DNA of 64,000 nucleotides from Parasedimentitalea denitrificans (GCF_011813015.1 NZ_QHLQ01000009.1:92849-156848), one strand, 5' to 3'. Numbered from the stretch's first letter, positions 8,899-18,251 are shown. Notes: generated by a model not told the origin, from the letters alone. Made by a program: numbers and translations.

Positions 8899-9372
8899 AT
8901 GGATATGCGCACTCGGGTCAATACGGCCCTGAAGCAGGCAATGAAGGATCGGGCGGCAAGCCGTCTGGCCACATTGCGTCTGATCAACGCTGCGATCAAG
9001 GATATGGAAATTTCCGCGCGTGGAGATGGCGAAGAAATCATCATCGCCGATGCCGACATTCTGGCGATTCTCAGTAAGATGACCAAGCAGCGCAACGAAA
9101 GCGCGCGCGCCTACGAAGAAGGCGGGCGTTTGGATCTGGCAGAGCGAGAGCTTGAAGAAATCGCGATTATCGAAGAATTCCTGCCCAAGCAATTGGCCGA
9201 GGACGAAGTTGTTGATGCTATTCGCGCAGCTGTTGCCGCAACGGGTGCCGGTTCTATCCGGGACATGGGCAAGGTGATGGGCGCGCTAAAGTCGAAATAC
9301 ACCGGTCAGATGGATTTTGGAAAAGTTGGGCCACTGGTTAAGGATCAGCTCTGTTCCGGTGGTGATTGCTGA
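8899..9372 (+). CDS. GatB/YqeY-domain protein
   Basis: A protein of about 157 residues, the typical free-standing YqeY length. It has the helical N-terminal block MRTRVNTALKQAMKDRAAS, LATLRLINAAIKD and the C-terminal GSIRDMGKVMGALKSKYTG. The domain is the tail domain of the amidotransferase subunit GatB and may bind tRNA, but the role of the free protein is not settled. In-frame ATGs exist at 8854, 8884, 8887 and 8899; the last fits the family N-terminus. It is divergent from carA, an arrangement commonly seen in alphaproteobacteria. Confidence 0.85.
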   Translation: MDMRTRVNTALKQAMKDRAASRLATLRLINAAIKDMEISARGDGEEIIIADADILAILSKMTKQRNESARAYEEGGRLDLAERELEEIAIIEEFLPKQLAEDEVVDAIRAAVAATGAGSIRDMGKVMGALKSKYTGQMDFGKVGPLVKDQLCSGGDC

Positions 9373-9565
9373 ACAGCGCCTGTTCTAAGTTTATTCAGAT
9401 AAGTGATAGCCAGTGAGTGTCCGCTGTTGATGCGGGCATATCGCTAGGGGGCATTTTCCTGATTTCTGACGGGCAAGATAGATTGCCCTTCAACACATAT
9501 CTGTTTTGCATCCCAGTCCATGGTCGCACAGTTGCGCGCGTGGCTAAGGTCGGTACGGTTTAATA

Positions 9566-9597
9566 TCAATGGGGCGCTTATGATGGCGCCCCTTGAT
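9566..9597 (-). terminator. Probable intrinsic terminator of the DUF1127 gene
   Basis: The arms ATCAA-GGGGCGC and GCGCCCC-TTGAT (one unpaired base) enclose an eight-base loop. On the minus strand the stem lies 14 bases past the stop codon of the DUF1127 gene and is followed by an AT-rich stretch. Confidence 0.6.
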
Positions 9598-9610
9598 AGG
9601 TAGGCGGATA

Positions 9611-9832
9611 TTACATCCAGCGTCCAAAGACGTGCATTACGATGTCGTCACGCTTCAGGCCTTTTGCTGCCAGCTGCTCATCGGTCATCGCCTGCAGTTT
9701 TTGAACTTCCAGGTAACGTGGGTTGGCTTCTGCGACATTGACCAGCCCGGTAAAGATAGCCGCTACGCTGCGCTTAAGAGCGGCGAGAGGGGACAGGGCG
9801 GGAACTGTCTGTGTTGTTGCTGCGATAGCCAT
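9611..9832 (-). CDS. DUF1127-family small protein
   Basis: A 73-residue protein whose C-terminal part (AMTDEQLAAKGLKRDDIVMHVFGRWM) has the DUF1127/YjiS pattern L-x-D-I-G-L-x-R-x-D-I-like. Members are small, Arg/Lys-rich proteins, some of which bind RNA and affect sRNA turnover and phosphate or stress responses in alphaproteobacteria. The ATG is preceded by AGGAG about nine bases upstream. The gene is monocistronic with its own terminator hairpin. Flanking stretches 9373-9565 and 9833-10096 hold no further gene that I can support. Confidence 0.8.
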   Translation of the reverse strand: MAIAATTQTVPALSPLAALKRSVAAIFTGLVNVAEANPRYLEVQKLQAMTDEQLAAKGLKRDDIVMHVFGRWM

Positions 9833-10096
9833 TGGAGCTTACTCCTGAGTTTTTTAGTTAGTGGTCTTCTGGATGTAGGTTTATGCTGCGGGTGCAAAAC
9901 CCACCAGTGTTGAATCAGAAGTTCCGCCATGCGTTTCTGACATACCAAAAATATTAACTATTTAGATGAACGCCTTATGGTGGGTCGTTGCGCTAGGGTG
10001 CCGTCGTCGTTTGGGCGGCTGAGCTGAAACTCTGGGCGGCCGAAAACTGATAGAACGTGCTTCTTCTTTGGCCGAGGGTATGCAAATAATTGCCAT

Positions 10097-11032
10097 ATGA
10101 CCGCATCATTCAAAACCCCCGCTGGCGACCCTGTCTCACGCTTTTGCTTTGGCACCATGCAATTTGGTGGCAAGGCTGACACTGCGAACAGTCAGGCTTT
10201 GTATGACGCCTGCCGCGATGCGGGCATCAACTTTTTTGACACGGCCGACGTTTATACCGGCGGCACCTCTGAAACGCTTTTGGGTGGCTTTGCCAAGTCT
10301 GAGCGGGACAAGCTGGTGATTGCCACCAAGGTAGGTGCCGAGGGCGGCGCAAGTCGCGACAAGATCCTGCAACGGTTCGATGGCTGTCGTCGTCGGTTGG
10401 ACATGGATTTCGTTGAAATCCTGTACCTACACCGCTGGGATGCGAACACCCCGTTGGAAGAGAGCTTTGAAACCTTGGCTGAATTGCAGCAAGCAGGCAA
10501 GGTTGGGGCGATTGGCGTGTCGAACTATGCTGCTTGGCAGGTCATGAAGGCACAGGCTGTTGCCGAGTCCTTGGGAACGAAAATCAGTATTCTTCAACCC
10601 ATGTACAACCTGGTCAAACGTCAGGCCGAGGTGGAAATGCTGCCGATGGCGCAAAGCGAAGGCTTTGCCGTCGCGTCATATTCGCCACTGGGCGGCGGGT
10701 TGTTGACCGGAAAATACTCCGCTGGTGAAGAAGGCCGACTTGTGACGGATGCGATGTACAAGGCTCGATATGGTGTCGACTGGATGCATCAGGCAGCCAA
10801 GGATCTGTCGGCTCTGGCCAAGGAACACGCTGTAGATCCAGCCACATTGGCGGTGGCTTGGGTTGCGGCAAATTCGGCGATCACTTGCCCTATCATCAGT
10901 GCCCGATCGGTTGCCCAGTTGGAGCCCTCGCTGGCAGCGTTGGACTATGACCTAACTGACGAACTTATGGCCCAGCTGACGACGCTGACACCAACCCCGG
11001 CACCCGCAACGGATAGGTTGGAAGAGGCATAG
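10097..11032 (+). CDS. Aldo/keto reductase
   Basis: A 311-residue TIM-barrel NADPH oxidoreductase. The catalytic tetrad is visible as D48 and Y53 (FFDTADVY), K78 (IATKVG) and H112 (LYLHRW). The cofactor-binding C-terminal part (ACPIISARSVAQLEPSLAAL-like block) is complete. It reduces aldehydes or ketones; substrate is unknown. It is monocistronic, with the TSUP exporter gene convergent downstream, 15 bases from its stop. Confidence 0.9.
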   Translation: MTASFKTPAGDPVSRFCFGTMQFGGKADTANSQALYDACRDAGINFFDTADVYTGGTSETLLGGFAKSERDKLVIATKVGAEGGASRDKILQRFDGCRRRLDMDFVEILYLHRWDANTPLEESFETLAELQQAGKVGAIGVSNYAAWQVMKAQAVAESLGTKISILQPMYNLVKRQAEVEMLPMAQSEGFAVASYSPLGGGLLTGKYSAGEEGRLVTDAMYKARYGVDWMHQAAKDLSALAKEHAVDPATLAVAWVAANSAITCPIISARSVAQLEPSLAALDYDLTDELMAQLTTLTPTPAPATDRLEEA

Positions 11033-11047
11033 AGGGTAAGGGCTGAC

Positions 11048-11803
11048 TTAGGTTAGCCCATCCCAGATCAGTTTGGCGCCGGTGCAGGACAGCAAAACAT
11101 AGGTCAGTGCAAAGAACGCCTTTTCAGGCATCTTATGGTGCAGGTTGACGCCAATCCATGCGCCGATCAGGGCGAATGGGGCCAGTATCAGGTCCAGTTT
11201 CAAAGTGTCCAAGGTGAACATGCCAAGAAACGCATAGGGAATGAACTTGGCGAGGTTCAGCGCCCAGAACACCAGCACGGTCGAAGCCTGATACTCGGTC
11301 TTGCTCATCCGGCGTCCCAGTAAATACACCGCTGCCGGTGGGCCGCCTGCATGGCTGACAAAACTGGTAAAACCCGCCATGACACCGGCCAAGACCCCAG
11401 CCCATTCCGGCATTGGCGGGCGGGTGGCCAAGTTTTTGCGTAGGCCGGCCGACATCTGCCAGACCACAAACCCAACAGAGATCACTCCGATCATCACCCG
11501 CATCGCATCGGCGTCTACCGCCCGGTACAGCAGGGTGCCCAGTACAACGCCGGGCAGGCCACCCGCCAGCAACAACAGTGAATCCCGCAAGTTCCAGCGG
11601 CCCCAATAGGGTTTCAACGACGCCAGATCGACCACCATCAGCAATGGCAGCATCAGCGCCAGCGCAAACCCCGGTTCAAGAATGATTGCCAGAAACGACG
11701 ACGAGGCAAAGGCCGCACCGGAGCCAAACCCACCTTTGCTGATGCCTGCGAATATCACGGCGGGAATCGCAAAGACGAAGAAATACCCTGTCAGTTCTAT
11801 CAA
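11048..11803 (-). CDS. TSUP (TauE/SafE) family membrane exporter
   Basis: A 251-residue integral membrane protein with about eight hydrophobic segments. It carries the family's repeated motif, first as GISKGGFGSGAAFASSSFLA near residue 20 and again as GFTSFVSHAGGPPAAVYLLG around residue 134. TSUP proteins export sulfite, sulfoacetate or other organosulfonates. No sulfur-metabolism gene is adjacent, so the substrate is open. About 100 bases separate it from the Liv operon end. Confidence 0.85.
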   Translation of the reverse strand: MIELTGYFFVFAIPAVIFAGISKGGFGSGAAFASSSFLAIILEPGFALALMLPLLMVVDLASLKPYWGRWNLRDSLLLLAGGLPGVVLGTLLYRAVDADAMRVMIGVISVGFVVWQMSAGLRKNLATRPPMPEWAGVLAGVMAGFTSFVSHAGGPPAAVYLLGRRMSKTEYQASTVLVFWALNLAKFIPYAFLGMFTLDTLKLDLILAPFALIGAWIGVNLHHKMPEKAFFALTYVLLSCTGAKLIWDGLT

Positions 11804-11900
11804 TGATCAGCCCGCCCATGCCCCTGTTCCTTGGGATCTAGCGCTAACGGACGTCGGCTTGCAAGCGAACACCTAGGCCAAGAACCAAACGCGACAGAGG

Positions 11901-12596
11901 TCAAACCCCCAGATACTGATGGATTTTCTCTGGATCATCGCGCAGCTCTGACGCATTCAGCGTCTCCCGGGTTTGACCGTGTTCGATAAAGGCAACCGTG
12001 TCGGCAATCGACAAAACGGCATCGACCCGCTGTTCCACCAGAATAACGGCGACCCCTTCGTCGCGCATGCGTACCACAACCTGCCGGATCTGTTCGATCA
12101 TCGACGGCTGCAATCCTTCGGTTGGTTCATCCAGCAGCAGCACTTTGGGACGCAGACAAAGCGCGCGGGCGGTGGCCAACATCTGCTGCTCGCCACCTGA
12201 CAGGGTATTGGCCTGCTGTTGCAACCGTTCGCGCAGGCGAGGGAATATTTCCAGCACCCACTCACGCGTATCCTCGCCCGATTTGCAAGTCATCATGCCC
12301 ATCTCGATGTTTTCAGCGACGGTCAGTTCGGAAAACAATCGTCGCCCCTGCGGCACATAGCCAACCCGGCGGGTGGGGATCTTGTGCGCGGGCAGGGCGC
12401 TGATGTCCTCTTCGTCCAGATGGATCGAACCGGATTTGAGCGGTAATAGCCCCATGATCGACTTCATGATTGTTGTTTTACCCGCGCCATTGCGGCCCAG
12501 AATGCACAGGATCTCTCCCGGTTTGGCGGTCAGCGAAACCCCGAATAGCGCCTGCACCCGGCCATAGGCCACCTGGATGTCATTAATCTCAAGCAT
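11901..12596 (-). CDS. livF: Branched-chain-type ABC transporter ATPase (LivF)
   Basis: A 231-residue ABC ATPase with Walker A GRNGAGKTT (34-42), the signature LSGGEQQMLA and Walker B VLLLDEPTEGL. The EGLQPS bases after Walker B and the YVPQGRRLFSELTV block are typical of LivF. ATG 12596 overlaps the livG stop by eight bases; the frame is open further upstream but there it overlaps livG. It is the last gene of the livKHMGF-type operon that powers uptake of the substrate of the adjacent catabolic genes. Confidence 0.9.
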   Translation of the reverse strand: MLEINDIQVAYGRVQALFGVSLTAKPGEILCILGRNGAGKTTIMKSIMGLLPLKSGSIHLDEEDISALPAHKIPTRRVGYVPQGRRLFSELTVAENIEMGMMTCKSGEDTREWVLEIFPRLRERLQQQANTLSGGEQQMLATARALCLRPKVLLLDEPTEGLQPSMIEQIRQVVVRMRDEGVAVILVEQRVDAVLSIADTVAFIEHGQTRETLNASELRDDPEKIHQYLGV

Positions 12597-13317
12597 CACT
12601 TGTCCCCAGATAGGCAGCCTGCACGGCGGCATTGGCGCGGATTTCTTCGGGGGTGCCAGCAGCCAGAACTTCGCCCGCATCCAACACAGTGATATGGGTG
12701 GCGGTCTTCATCACCACATCCATGTTGTGTTCAATCAACAAGATGGTGGTTTCCCCGGCCAGCGTGTTGATCAGAGCGATGAACTCCTCCACCTCTGAAT
12801 CCGCTAGCCCTTGGGTGGGTTCGTCCAATATGAACAGTCGCGGGTCCTGTGCCAACCCCATGGCGATTTCCAACAGGCGCTGGTGGCCATAGCTCAGATC
12901 ACCTGCAATTTGATCCGTGCGTTCCGCCAGCCCAACCCGTGCCAGCACATCCGCGACCTTGGCGTTCACCGCAGCCACATCCGCGCCCAACCGTCGCCGC
13001 GCTGCCAGCGCTACGTTTTCATGTAGCGACAGCCCGGCAAAGACCGAGGTGATCTGAAACGTATAGGCGATCCCAAGAGAGATCCGCTGATGCGCGGGCA
13101 GGGCGTTGATATTTGCTCCCTCAAAAAACACATCCCCCCGCGTGGCAGGGATCCGTCCACACAGCATGCCAACAAAGGTCGATTTGCCCGCCCCATTGGG
13201 ACCGATCAGCGCCATGGTTTTGCCGCGCGGCAGGGCAAAGTCGATGTCGGTATTGGCTTTGATGCCGCCATAGGCCTTGGTCAGCCCCTTGGTGGTCAGA
13301 ATATTCACGGCATCCAT
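12589..13317 (-). CDS. livG: Branched-chain-type ABC transporter ATPase (LivG)
   Basis: A 242-residue ATPase with Walker A GPNGAGKST (39-47), signature LSYGHQRLLEIAMGLA and Walker B LFILDEPTQGL. LivG typically has the LSYG variant of the signature, as here. It starts inside the last codons of livM (13-base overlap). Acts with LivF on the cytoplasmic face of the LivHM pore. Confidence 0.9.
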   Translation of the reverse strand: MDAVNILTTKGLTKAYGGIKANTDIDFALPRGKTMALIGPNGAGKSTFVGMLCGRIPATRGDVFFEGANINALPAHQRISLGIAYTFQITSVFAGLSLHENVALAARRRLGADVAAVNAKVADVLARVGLAERTDQIAGDLSYGHQRLLEIAMGLAQDPRLFILDEPTQGLADSEVEEFIALINTLAGETTILLIEHNMDVVMKTATHITVLDAGEVLAAGTPEEIRANAAVQAAYLGTSDA

Positions 13318-14249
13318 TTGAATACTCGCTTTCTTAGCTCACCCGCCAATCCCTGTGGTGCAAACAGTGTCAGCAGCACCAAAACCACGCCGGCAATCAG
13401 CATATAGGCGGAGGTGATATCGCTGCTCAGGTCGATCAGGTAGAACATAAAGATGACGCCGATCAGCGGCCCGATGGTGGTGCCTGCGCCGCCCAATAGC
13501 ACCCAGAGCAGTGGAAAGATCGAATATTGCACGGTGGCAAAGGTTGCCCCGGCATAACCAAACAGCAAGGCATAGGCAGCACCCGCCACTCCAGCAATTG
13601 TGCCCGAAATCACCACGGCCTTTAGCTTGTGCGCCACGGTATTGTACCCTAACATCCGTGCGCGTTCCTCGTTTTCACGTATCGCAACCAAAGTGCGGCC
13701 AAAGGGCGATTGCACCAGACGTGCCACGGCCAGAAAACACACCGAAAACAGGACTAGTGCAGCGAAATACCGCGCAGTGTCATTGCTCAGGTCCAGCCCA
13801 AACAGCACCCGGTCGGCCTGTTGAATAACAAAGCCTTCGTCGCCGCGGGTGTAGCTGCCGAAATAGAGGATGGTCAGATAACCCGCCTGCGCGAACATCA
13901 GTGTTACGATCATAAAGGACACGCCGCTGGTGCGTAGGGCCAGAAACCCGATCACAGCCGAGACAATCAGCGCCGAGGCCAGCCCGACCATCAGGGCCGG
14001 GGCTGTGGTCAGGTCAAACAGTTCCATCGACAAGCCCAGCCCGTACATGCCAGCAGCGAAAAACAGCGCGTGGCCTAGGCTTAGCAACCCGGTGTAGCCA
14101 AACAGAAAGTTGTAACCGATGGCATAAACCGCCAGCACCATGATGCGGGACAGGTTGCCGACGTGGTAGGTCGGCAGAACAAAGAACGCTACAAACAGCA
14201 GGGCAATCACCCCCAGATGCAGCAGCTGCGAACGCTGGCTATCGGTCAA
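13305..14249 (-). CDS. livM: Branched-chain-type ABC transporter permease (LivM)
   Basis: A 314-residue membrane permease with about nine or ten hydrophobic segments, including the family landmarks YNFLFGYTGLLSLGHALFF and PFGRTLVAIRENEERARMLGYN (cytoplasmic coupling loop). It overlaps livH by four bases (ATGA). It forms the translocation pore together with LivH. Confidence 0.9.
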   Translation of the reverse strand: MTDSQRSQLLHLGVIALLFVAFFVLPTYHVGNLSRIMVLAVYAIGYNFLFGYTGLLSLGHALFFAAGMYGLGLSMELFDLTTAPALMVGLASALIVSAVIGFLALRTSGVSFMIVTLMFAQAGYLTILYFGSYTRGDEGFVIQQADRVLFGLDLSNDTARYFAALVLFSVCFLAVARLVQSPFGRTLVAIRENEERARMLGYNTVAHKLKAVVISGTIAGVAGAAYALLFGYAGATFATVQYSIFPLLWVLLGGAGTTIGPLIGVIFMFYLIDLSSDITSAYMLIAGVVLVLLTLFAPQGLAGELRKRVFKWMP

Positions 14250-15172
14250 TGTGCCGTTCTCCCCAACAGGCCTTGGGGACGAAACGCCAGCACCATGGCC
14301 ACCACCAGTGTGGCGATGATCTTTGCCAGTGTGGGCGAGAAGAAGACCGATATAATCCCGTCGCTCATTCCGATCAGGATAGCGGCGATCACGGTGCCGG
14401 GCAGACTGCCAAGGCCGCCGATGATCACGGTGATAAAGGCCAGCAGCAGCGGATCATGCCCCATCAGGTAATGCGCTTGCTGAATTGGTACCACCAGCAC
14501 CGCGCCGACAGCGGCCAGTCCGGCGCCCAGACCAAACACCCACATGTAAACGCGGTCTACCGGCACGCCAAAGGCCAGTGCGGTTTCGCTGTCCAACTGG
14601 GTGGCGCGCATGATCAGCCCAATTTTGCTGCGGGTAATCACCAGCCACAGGGCGGTCAGAATACCGATTGCGGCCATGATCACAAATAGCTTGTAGCTGG
14701 TGATGCTCAGCCCCCAGGGCCAATACATCGCAAATCCAGCGTCACCAAATTCAAACCAGGGTAGGGCGATGCGGGTGTTAAACGGAGGCTGCACCGGGCG
14801 GGCGTCGGGGCCAAATGTCATCAGCGTTGTTTGCTGAATGATATAGAGCAAGCCGATTGTGGCCACGATGGTGCGGTCCGGGTCATAGTTGATTTTTTGC
14901 AGGATAACCTTGTCCGCTGCGGCGGCAAGGAAACCCACCAACAGTGGCGCGATCCCCAGCGCCAGAACAAAACCAATAGCAGGGTGGCCACCAATCAAGG
15001 AAGTCACCCACCAAGCGATCACCGCGCCCAGCATATAGAATTCACCATGCGCCACGTTCACAACGCGCATTACGCCAAAGACGATGCTCAGCCCCATGGC
15101 CGTTAGCGCCAGGATCGCGGCGGTAACGGCGCCCTCAAGTGAGGCAAGTAACAAGTGCGGCCCAAAATCCAT
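14246..15172 (-). CDS. livH: Branched-chain-type ABC transporter permease (LivH)
   Basis: A 308-residue permease. The N-terminal GLSIVFGVMRVVNVAHGEFY block and the coupling-loop motif IGLIMRATQLDSETALAFG are LivH hallmarks, as is the C-terminal GSLPGTVIAAILIG. It follows the binding-protein gene after a 117-base gap containing a long stem-loop, which probably sets lower expression of the membrane and ATPase genes than of the binding protein. Confidence 0.9.
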   Translation of the reverse strand: MDFGPHLLLASLEGAVTAAILALTAMGLSIVFGVMRVVNVAHGEFYMLGAVIAWWVTSLIGGHPAIGFVLALGIAPLLVGFLAAAADKVILQKINYDPDRTIVATIGLLYIIQQTTLMTFGPDARPVQPPFNTRIALPWFEFGDAGFAMYWPWGLSITSYKLFVIMAAIGILTALWLVITRSKIGLIMRATQLDSETALAFGVPVDRVYMWVFGLGAGLAAVGAVLVVPIQQAHYLMGHDPLLLAFITVIIGGLGSLPGTVIAAILIGMSDGIISVFFSPTLAKIIATLVVAMVLAFRPQGLLGRTAH

Positions 15173-15216
15173 AATCGTTCTTTCAAAAAGCTGTTTGGTT
15201 CGGCTGTAAGCCGGGC

Positions 15217-15271
15217 CGCGCCTGACCTTCCCCCCGGGAAGGCGCTTTGCACCTCCCCAAGGTCAGACGCG
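15217..15271 (-). terminator. Stem-loop between binding protein and permease genes (attenuator-like)
   Basis: CGCG-C-CTGACCTT (15217-15229) pairs with AAGGTCAG-A-CGCG (15259-15271), one mismatch, enclosing a C/G-rich loop of 29 bases. It has no U-run on the minus transcript. Such stems behind a solute-binding-protein gene commonly stabilise the upstream message or cause partial termination. Confidence 0.5.
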
Positions 15272-15289
15272 ACCCTTAGTGTTTGGTAA

Positions 15290-16588
15290 TCAGAACGATT
15301 GCGTGGTGTAATCCACCTCGTCCTCATACAGACCATCCTCGATCGAGGTCGTATGCTCGACCACCAGTTTGCCGTCTGACACCTTGGAAATGTACTGATG
15401 CCCAAACGTTTGGTGCGTCTTGCCGTTGAACCGCTTGGCGCCCTGAGGGTGATCATCCGACAGCGGCATATCCGACATGGCCTCAACCGCCTCGATCAGC
15501 TTGGCGCGATCCGCAGGTCCCTGATATCCGGCAGTTTCCATACCGCGTTTGATGATGTTCAGGGTCTCCCAACAGCCAAACATGTGCGAATAGGTCGACA
15601 CATCCTGCGCATCCTCGACCGAGGCACCATTGTCATCCACGCCCACGGCGGCACGGTAGGCCTTGTCGTGGCTGGTCTGGTCGGCCTGCGCGTTACGCGG
15701 GTTGCCCTCCCAGAAATAGGTGCCTTCCAGGAACTCCAGTCCGGGGCTCTTGATATCCACGGCCTCAAGACTGTCGATAAAGCCAAAGATTTCAGGGCTG
15801 CTTGGGCCAAAGAACTCACCCAGTTCCTTGACGAATGTCAGAACCGCTGGGCCAACCATCACGTGATAGATCACTTCGGTTTCACGCGGGATGCGTGGGA
15901 AGTACTTGCTGAACGATGTCTCGGTCGGAGGAATGGCAATGTGCTCGACAACCTCGCCACCTTGTGCCTCAATCGCGGCTGTAAAGAAGTCACGATGATC
16001 GTGGCCAAAGGCAAAATCAGGGAAGATCATGGTGACCTTCTTGCCCAGATTGTTAGCTACAAACGGTGCCATCGCCTGAACCTGGCTTTTTACATCGGTA
16101 ATGCCGGGCTGCAGCGTGTAACGGTTCAGTTTTCCACTGGCGACGTGGTGGCCTTCGGAAACCACAAAATACGGCAGCTTCAGCTCACCCGCACGCGGCG
16201 ATGAGCCATAAACAACATGGCTGAACAGGGTGCCAAAGGCGATGTCGCATTCATGTTGGGTTGCAAATTTCTCAACCACTTCGGCGCCGCGCTTGGGGTC
16301 GGTGCCGTCGTCTTCGGCAACCAATTCTACCGGGCGGCCATTGATGCCCCCCATGTCATTGATGCGTTTTACGGCTGCTTCGGTGGTGCGGTTGTACCAG
16401 CGGCCATAGGCTGCGCCGATGCCTGTGCGGTGCACCTGAAAACCGATTTTGATCGGCGCCGAGCTTTGCGCCTGGGCAAAACCGGACAGGCCGGGCAGGG
16501 CGCTAGTCGCCGCAATAGCGCCAGTTCCAGCTGCCATAGTTTTTAGCATTCCGCGGCGTGTAAATTTGGATTCGGGTTTAGTTACCAT
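15290..16588 (-). CDS. Liv-type ABC transporter substrate-binding protein (Tat signal)
   Basis: A 432-residue periplasmic binding protein of the Leu/Ile/Val-binding fold (Peripla_BP_6). The N-terminus KFTRRGMLKTMAAGTG followed by an Ala-rich hydrophobic stretch ending AQA is a twin-arginine signal. Landmarks include INDMGGINGRPVELVAEDDG and a GTLFSHVVYGSSP substrate-pocket region. Homologues of this subgroup bind amides, urea-like or aromatic acids rather than branched amino acids. It heads the transport operon, and its promoter carries the 12-base site also found at the enamidase and hydroxylase promoters, tying the transporter to that pathway. Confidence 0.9.
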   Translation of the reverse strand: MVTKPESKFTRRGMLKTMAAGTGAIAATSALPGLSGFAQAQSSAPIKIGFQVHRTGIGAAYGRWYNRTTEAAVKRINDMGGINGRPVELVAEDDGTDPKRGAEVVEKFATQHECDIAFGTLFSHVVYGSSPRAGELKLPYFVVSEGHHVASGKLNRYTLQPGITDVKSQVQAMAPFVANNLGKKVTMIFPDFAFGHDHRDFFTAAIEAQGGEVVEHIAIPPTETSFSKYFPRIPRETEVIYHVMVGPAVLTFVKELGEFFGPSSPEIFGFIDSLEAVDIKSPGLEFLEGTYFWEGNPRNAQADQTSHDKAYRAAVGVDDNGASVEDAQDVSTYSHMFGCWETLNIIKRGMETAGYQGPADRAKLIEAVEAMSDMPLSDDHPQGAKRFNGKTHQTFGHQYISKVSDGKLVVEHTTSIEDGLYEDEVDYTTQSF

Positions 16589-16643
16589 TACTTTTCACCT
16601 CCCATAGACGCACCATTCAGCTAGGTGCATTGTCGTTATATTG

Positions 16644-16655
16644 TGTGTATACAAA
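16644..16655. promoter_or_regulatory. Candidate operator, site 1 (transporter promoter)
   Basis: TGTGTATACAAA, about 56 bases upstream of the binding-protein start; its complement is TTTGTATACACA. It resembles sites at 18252 and 27176 (pattern TTnGnATnC with partial dyad symmetry), so one regulator may control all three units. Confidence 0.4.
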
Positions 16656-16697
16656 CGACTTGTCCAGAAGTTTTTCAAATGAATTTTGCCCTTGGCG

Positions 16698-18239
16698 TTA
16701 CATCCCGCGCGGAGTGGCCAAAAGCCACAGGCCAAAGATGGTGTACAGGATCATGAAAATCGCCAGTGGGATTTGGCTGATCAGGGTCTGCTTTTTGGTC
16801 TGATACAGCCGCGCAGCCATACCATGGGCAATCAGAACTGACACCACATGTGATGCCACAACAGCCCCGGCCTGAATGAAAAACACCACTTGAACGCTGT
16901 CTTTCGTCTTTAGAAAACCTGTTGTTACCTGCGTTTTCGCCAGCCCTAGATAATTTGCGCCGGTGATCAAGGGGTCCGTCAGTGCCAGCAGAGCATATTG
17001 GCTGTTGACCAGAAAATAGATGAAAAAATGGGCAAAGTGATAGCCAAGTGCAATTGGAATGATCGATAAAGAAAACCAGCAGAACGCGGTGGTAAAGGCC
17101 ACGCGGTCCTGGGATGCAAGGCTGGCATTTGCGGCGCGGATACCGACAAAGACCACAGCCGCAAAGACCATGACCAGTGCGACATTCACCGCTAGAATCC
17201 CAAAGATGGACTGCCAGAAGATGGCAGATTTCCCAGGGAACATCAGCGGGTTCACCCCAATTTTCGCCAACCACCAAAAGCTCTCTTTTAAACCGTCAAA
17301 ACTGCCGACACCCAACAGGGTCAGGCTGAATATCGCGAGGCTGACGGATGGAATGCTGAGCGAGAAAAGAGACCAGCCCGGCAGGCCAATGGAAAGACGT
17401 GGTACCCAGCGAACCGGAGATATTGCCGCAACGAGACCAAACAGAATGGTAAAAGGCTCGCAGCGCTGCAGCCAGACCTTGCCGCCAAACAGGATCATGC
17501 CGACAAAGGTGAACAGCCAGTAGCCCAGCACAAACTTGGTCAGCCGGGCCGGGTCCTCTGGGGCGGGGTCTGCAATTTCGAACATGCCAAACGCCAGAAA
17601 GATCAGCACTGCAATCCAGTGGCCGCAGAACTTTGGCAGCTTCAGATAGGGCTGTGGTGACTGATAGCCGATCAGAATTTGGTACAGCCCCGTCCATGGG
17701 TTCAGCGCCTGCCAAAGATTGCCCAAAACACCATGCACCAGTACCAGGCCGACCCACCAAATGGCCCAGATTGTCAGCGAAAACAGGTTGTTCAGTGGAT
17801 CATGGGTGCCAAATGCGCCGATTGCGCTGATGGCAAACAGAAACGTCATTGAGCCAAAACTGGTCACATGTGTCACGTTATCGGACAGTTTGATGCTGAA
17901 TAGGGGTAGCGGCTTGAACGCAGCCATCAACCGCGCCTCGGACAAGAACGCCACACCCAGAATCGACGCAACAACCGCTGCGCATCCGGCAATAATGTAA
18001 AGGTCGGTTGGCAGTAGTAGGACCAGCGCCTGTTCAGAGGCATGCGCCTGCGCGGGCAGAGACTGCAGCAGCCAGATCAGGCTTGCAGCGAATAGACGTC
18101 CGATTAGCGAGGGTGAGATGGGACTGTACCTTGGTCTGAAACGGGTGACGTGCGCCGTGCTTATACGCGGGCAATTGGAAATCTGTACAGTGTCTAGCGG
18201 TTTGCCTGTCATTTCTTCAGCCAAACAGACTTGACCCAC
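16698..18239 (-). CDS. Polytopic membrane protein, unknown function
   Basis: A protein of up to 513 residues. A basic N-terminus leads to a hydrophobic signal-like segment (LFAASLIWLLQSLPAQAHA), then HASEQALVLLLPTDLYI and about ten further membrane helices. The pattern (cleaved signal ending at A-H-A, then a run of helices) recalls bacterial membrane proteins annotated as fenitrothion-hydrolase-like, but I cannot confirm that and would not infer hydrolysis. Conserved-looking residues include NPWTGLY and HFAHFFIY. ATGs at 18239 and 18212 are both possible. It sits between transporter and enamidase-like gene, so a transport or membrane-anchored redox role in the same pathway is plausible. Confidence 0.6.
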   Translation of the reverse strand: MGQVCLAEEMTGKPLDTVQISNCPRISTAHVTRFRPRYSPISPSLIGRLFAASLIWLLQSLPAQAHASEQALVLLLPTDLYIIAGCAAVVASILGVAFLSEARLMAAFKPLPLFSIKLSDNVTHVTSFGSMTFLFAISAIGAFGTHDPLNNLFSLTIWAIWWVGLVLVHGVLGNLWQALNPWTGLYQILIGYQSPQPYLKLPKFCGHWIAVLIFLAFGMFEIADPAPEDPARLTKFVLGYWLFTFVGMILFGGKVWLQRCEPFTILFGLVAAISPVRWVPRLSIGLPGWSLFSLSIPSVSLAIFSLTLLGVGSFDGLKESFWWLAKIGVNPLMFPGKSAIFWQSIFGILAVNVALVMVFAAVVFVGIRAANASLASQDRVAFTTAFCWFSLSIIPIALGYHFAHFFIYFLVNSQYALLALTDPLITGANYLGLAKTQVTTGFLKTKDSVQVVFFIQAGAVVASHVVSVLIAHGMAARLYQTKKQTLISQIPLAIFMILYTIFGLWLLATPRGM

Positions 18240-18251
18240 TTAATCAATACA

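Noticed and set aside
9958..10182. Minus-strand frame of 74 residues upstream of the aldo/keto reductase
   Set aside because: Composition is like shadow of non-coding and overlapping sequence; it covers the reductase start.
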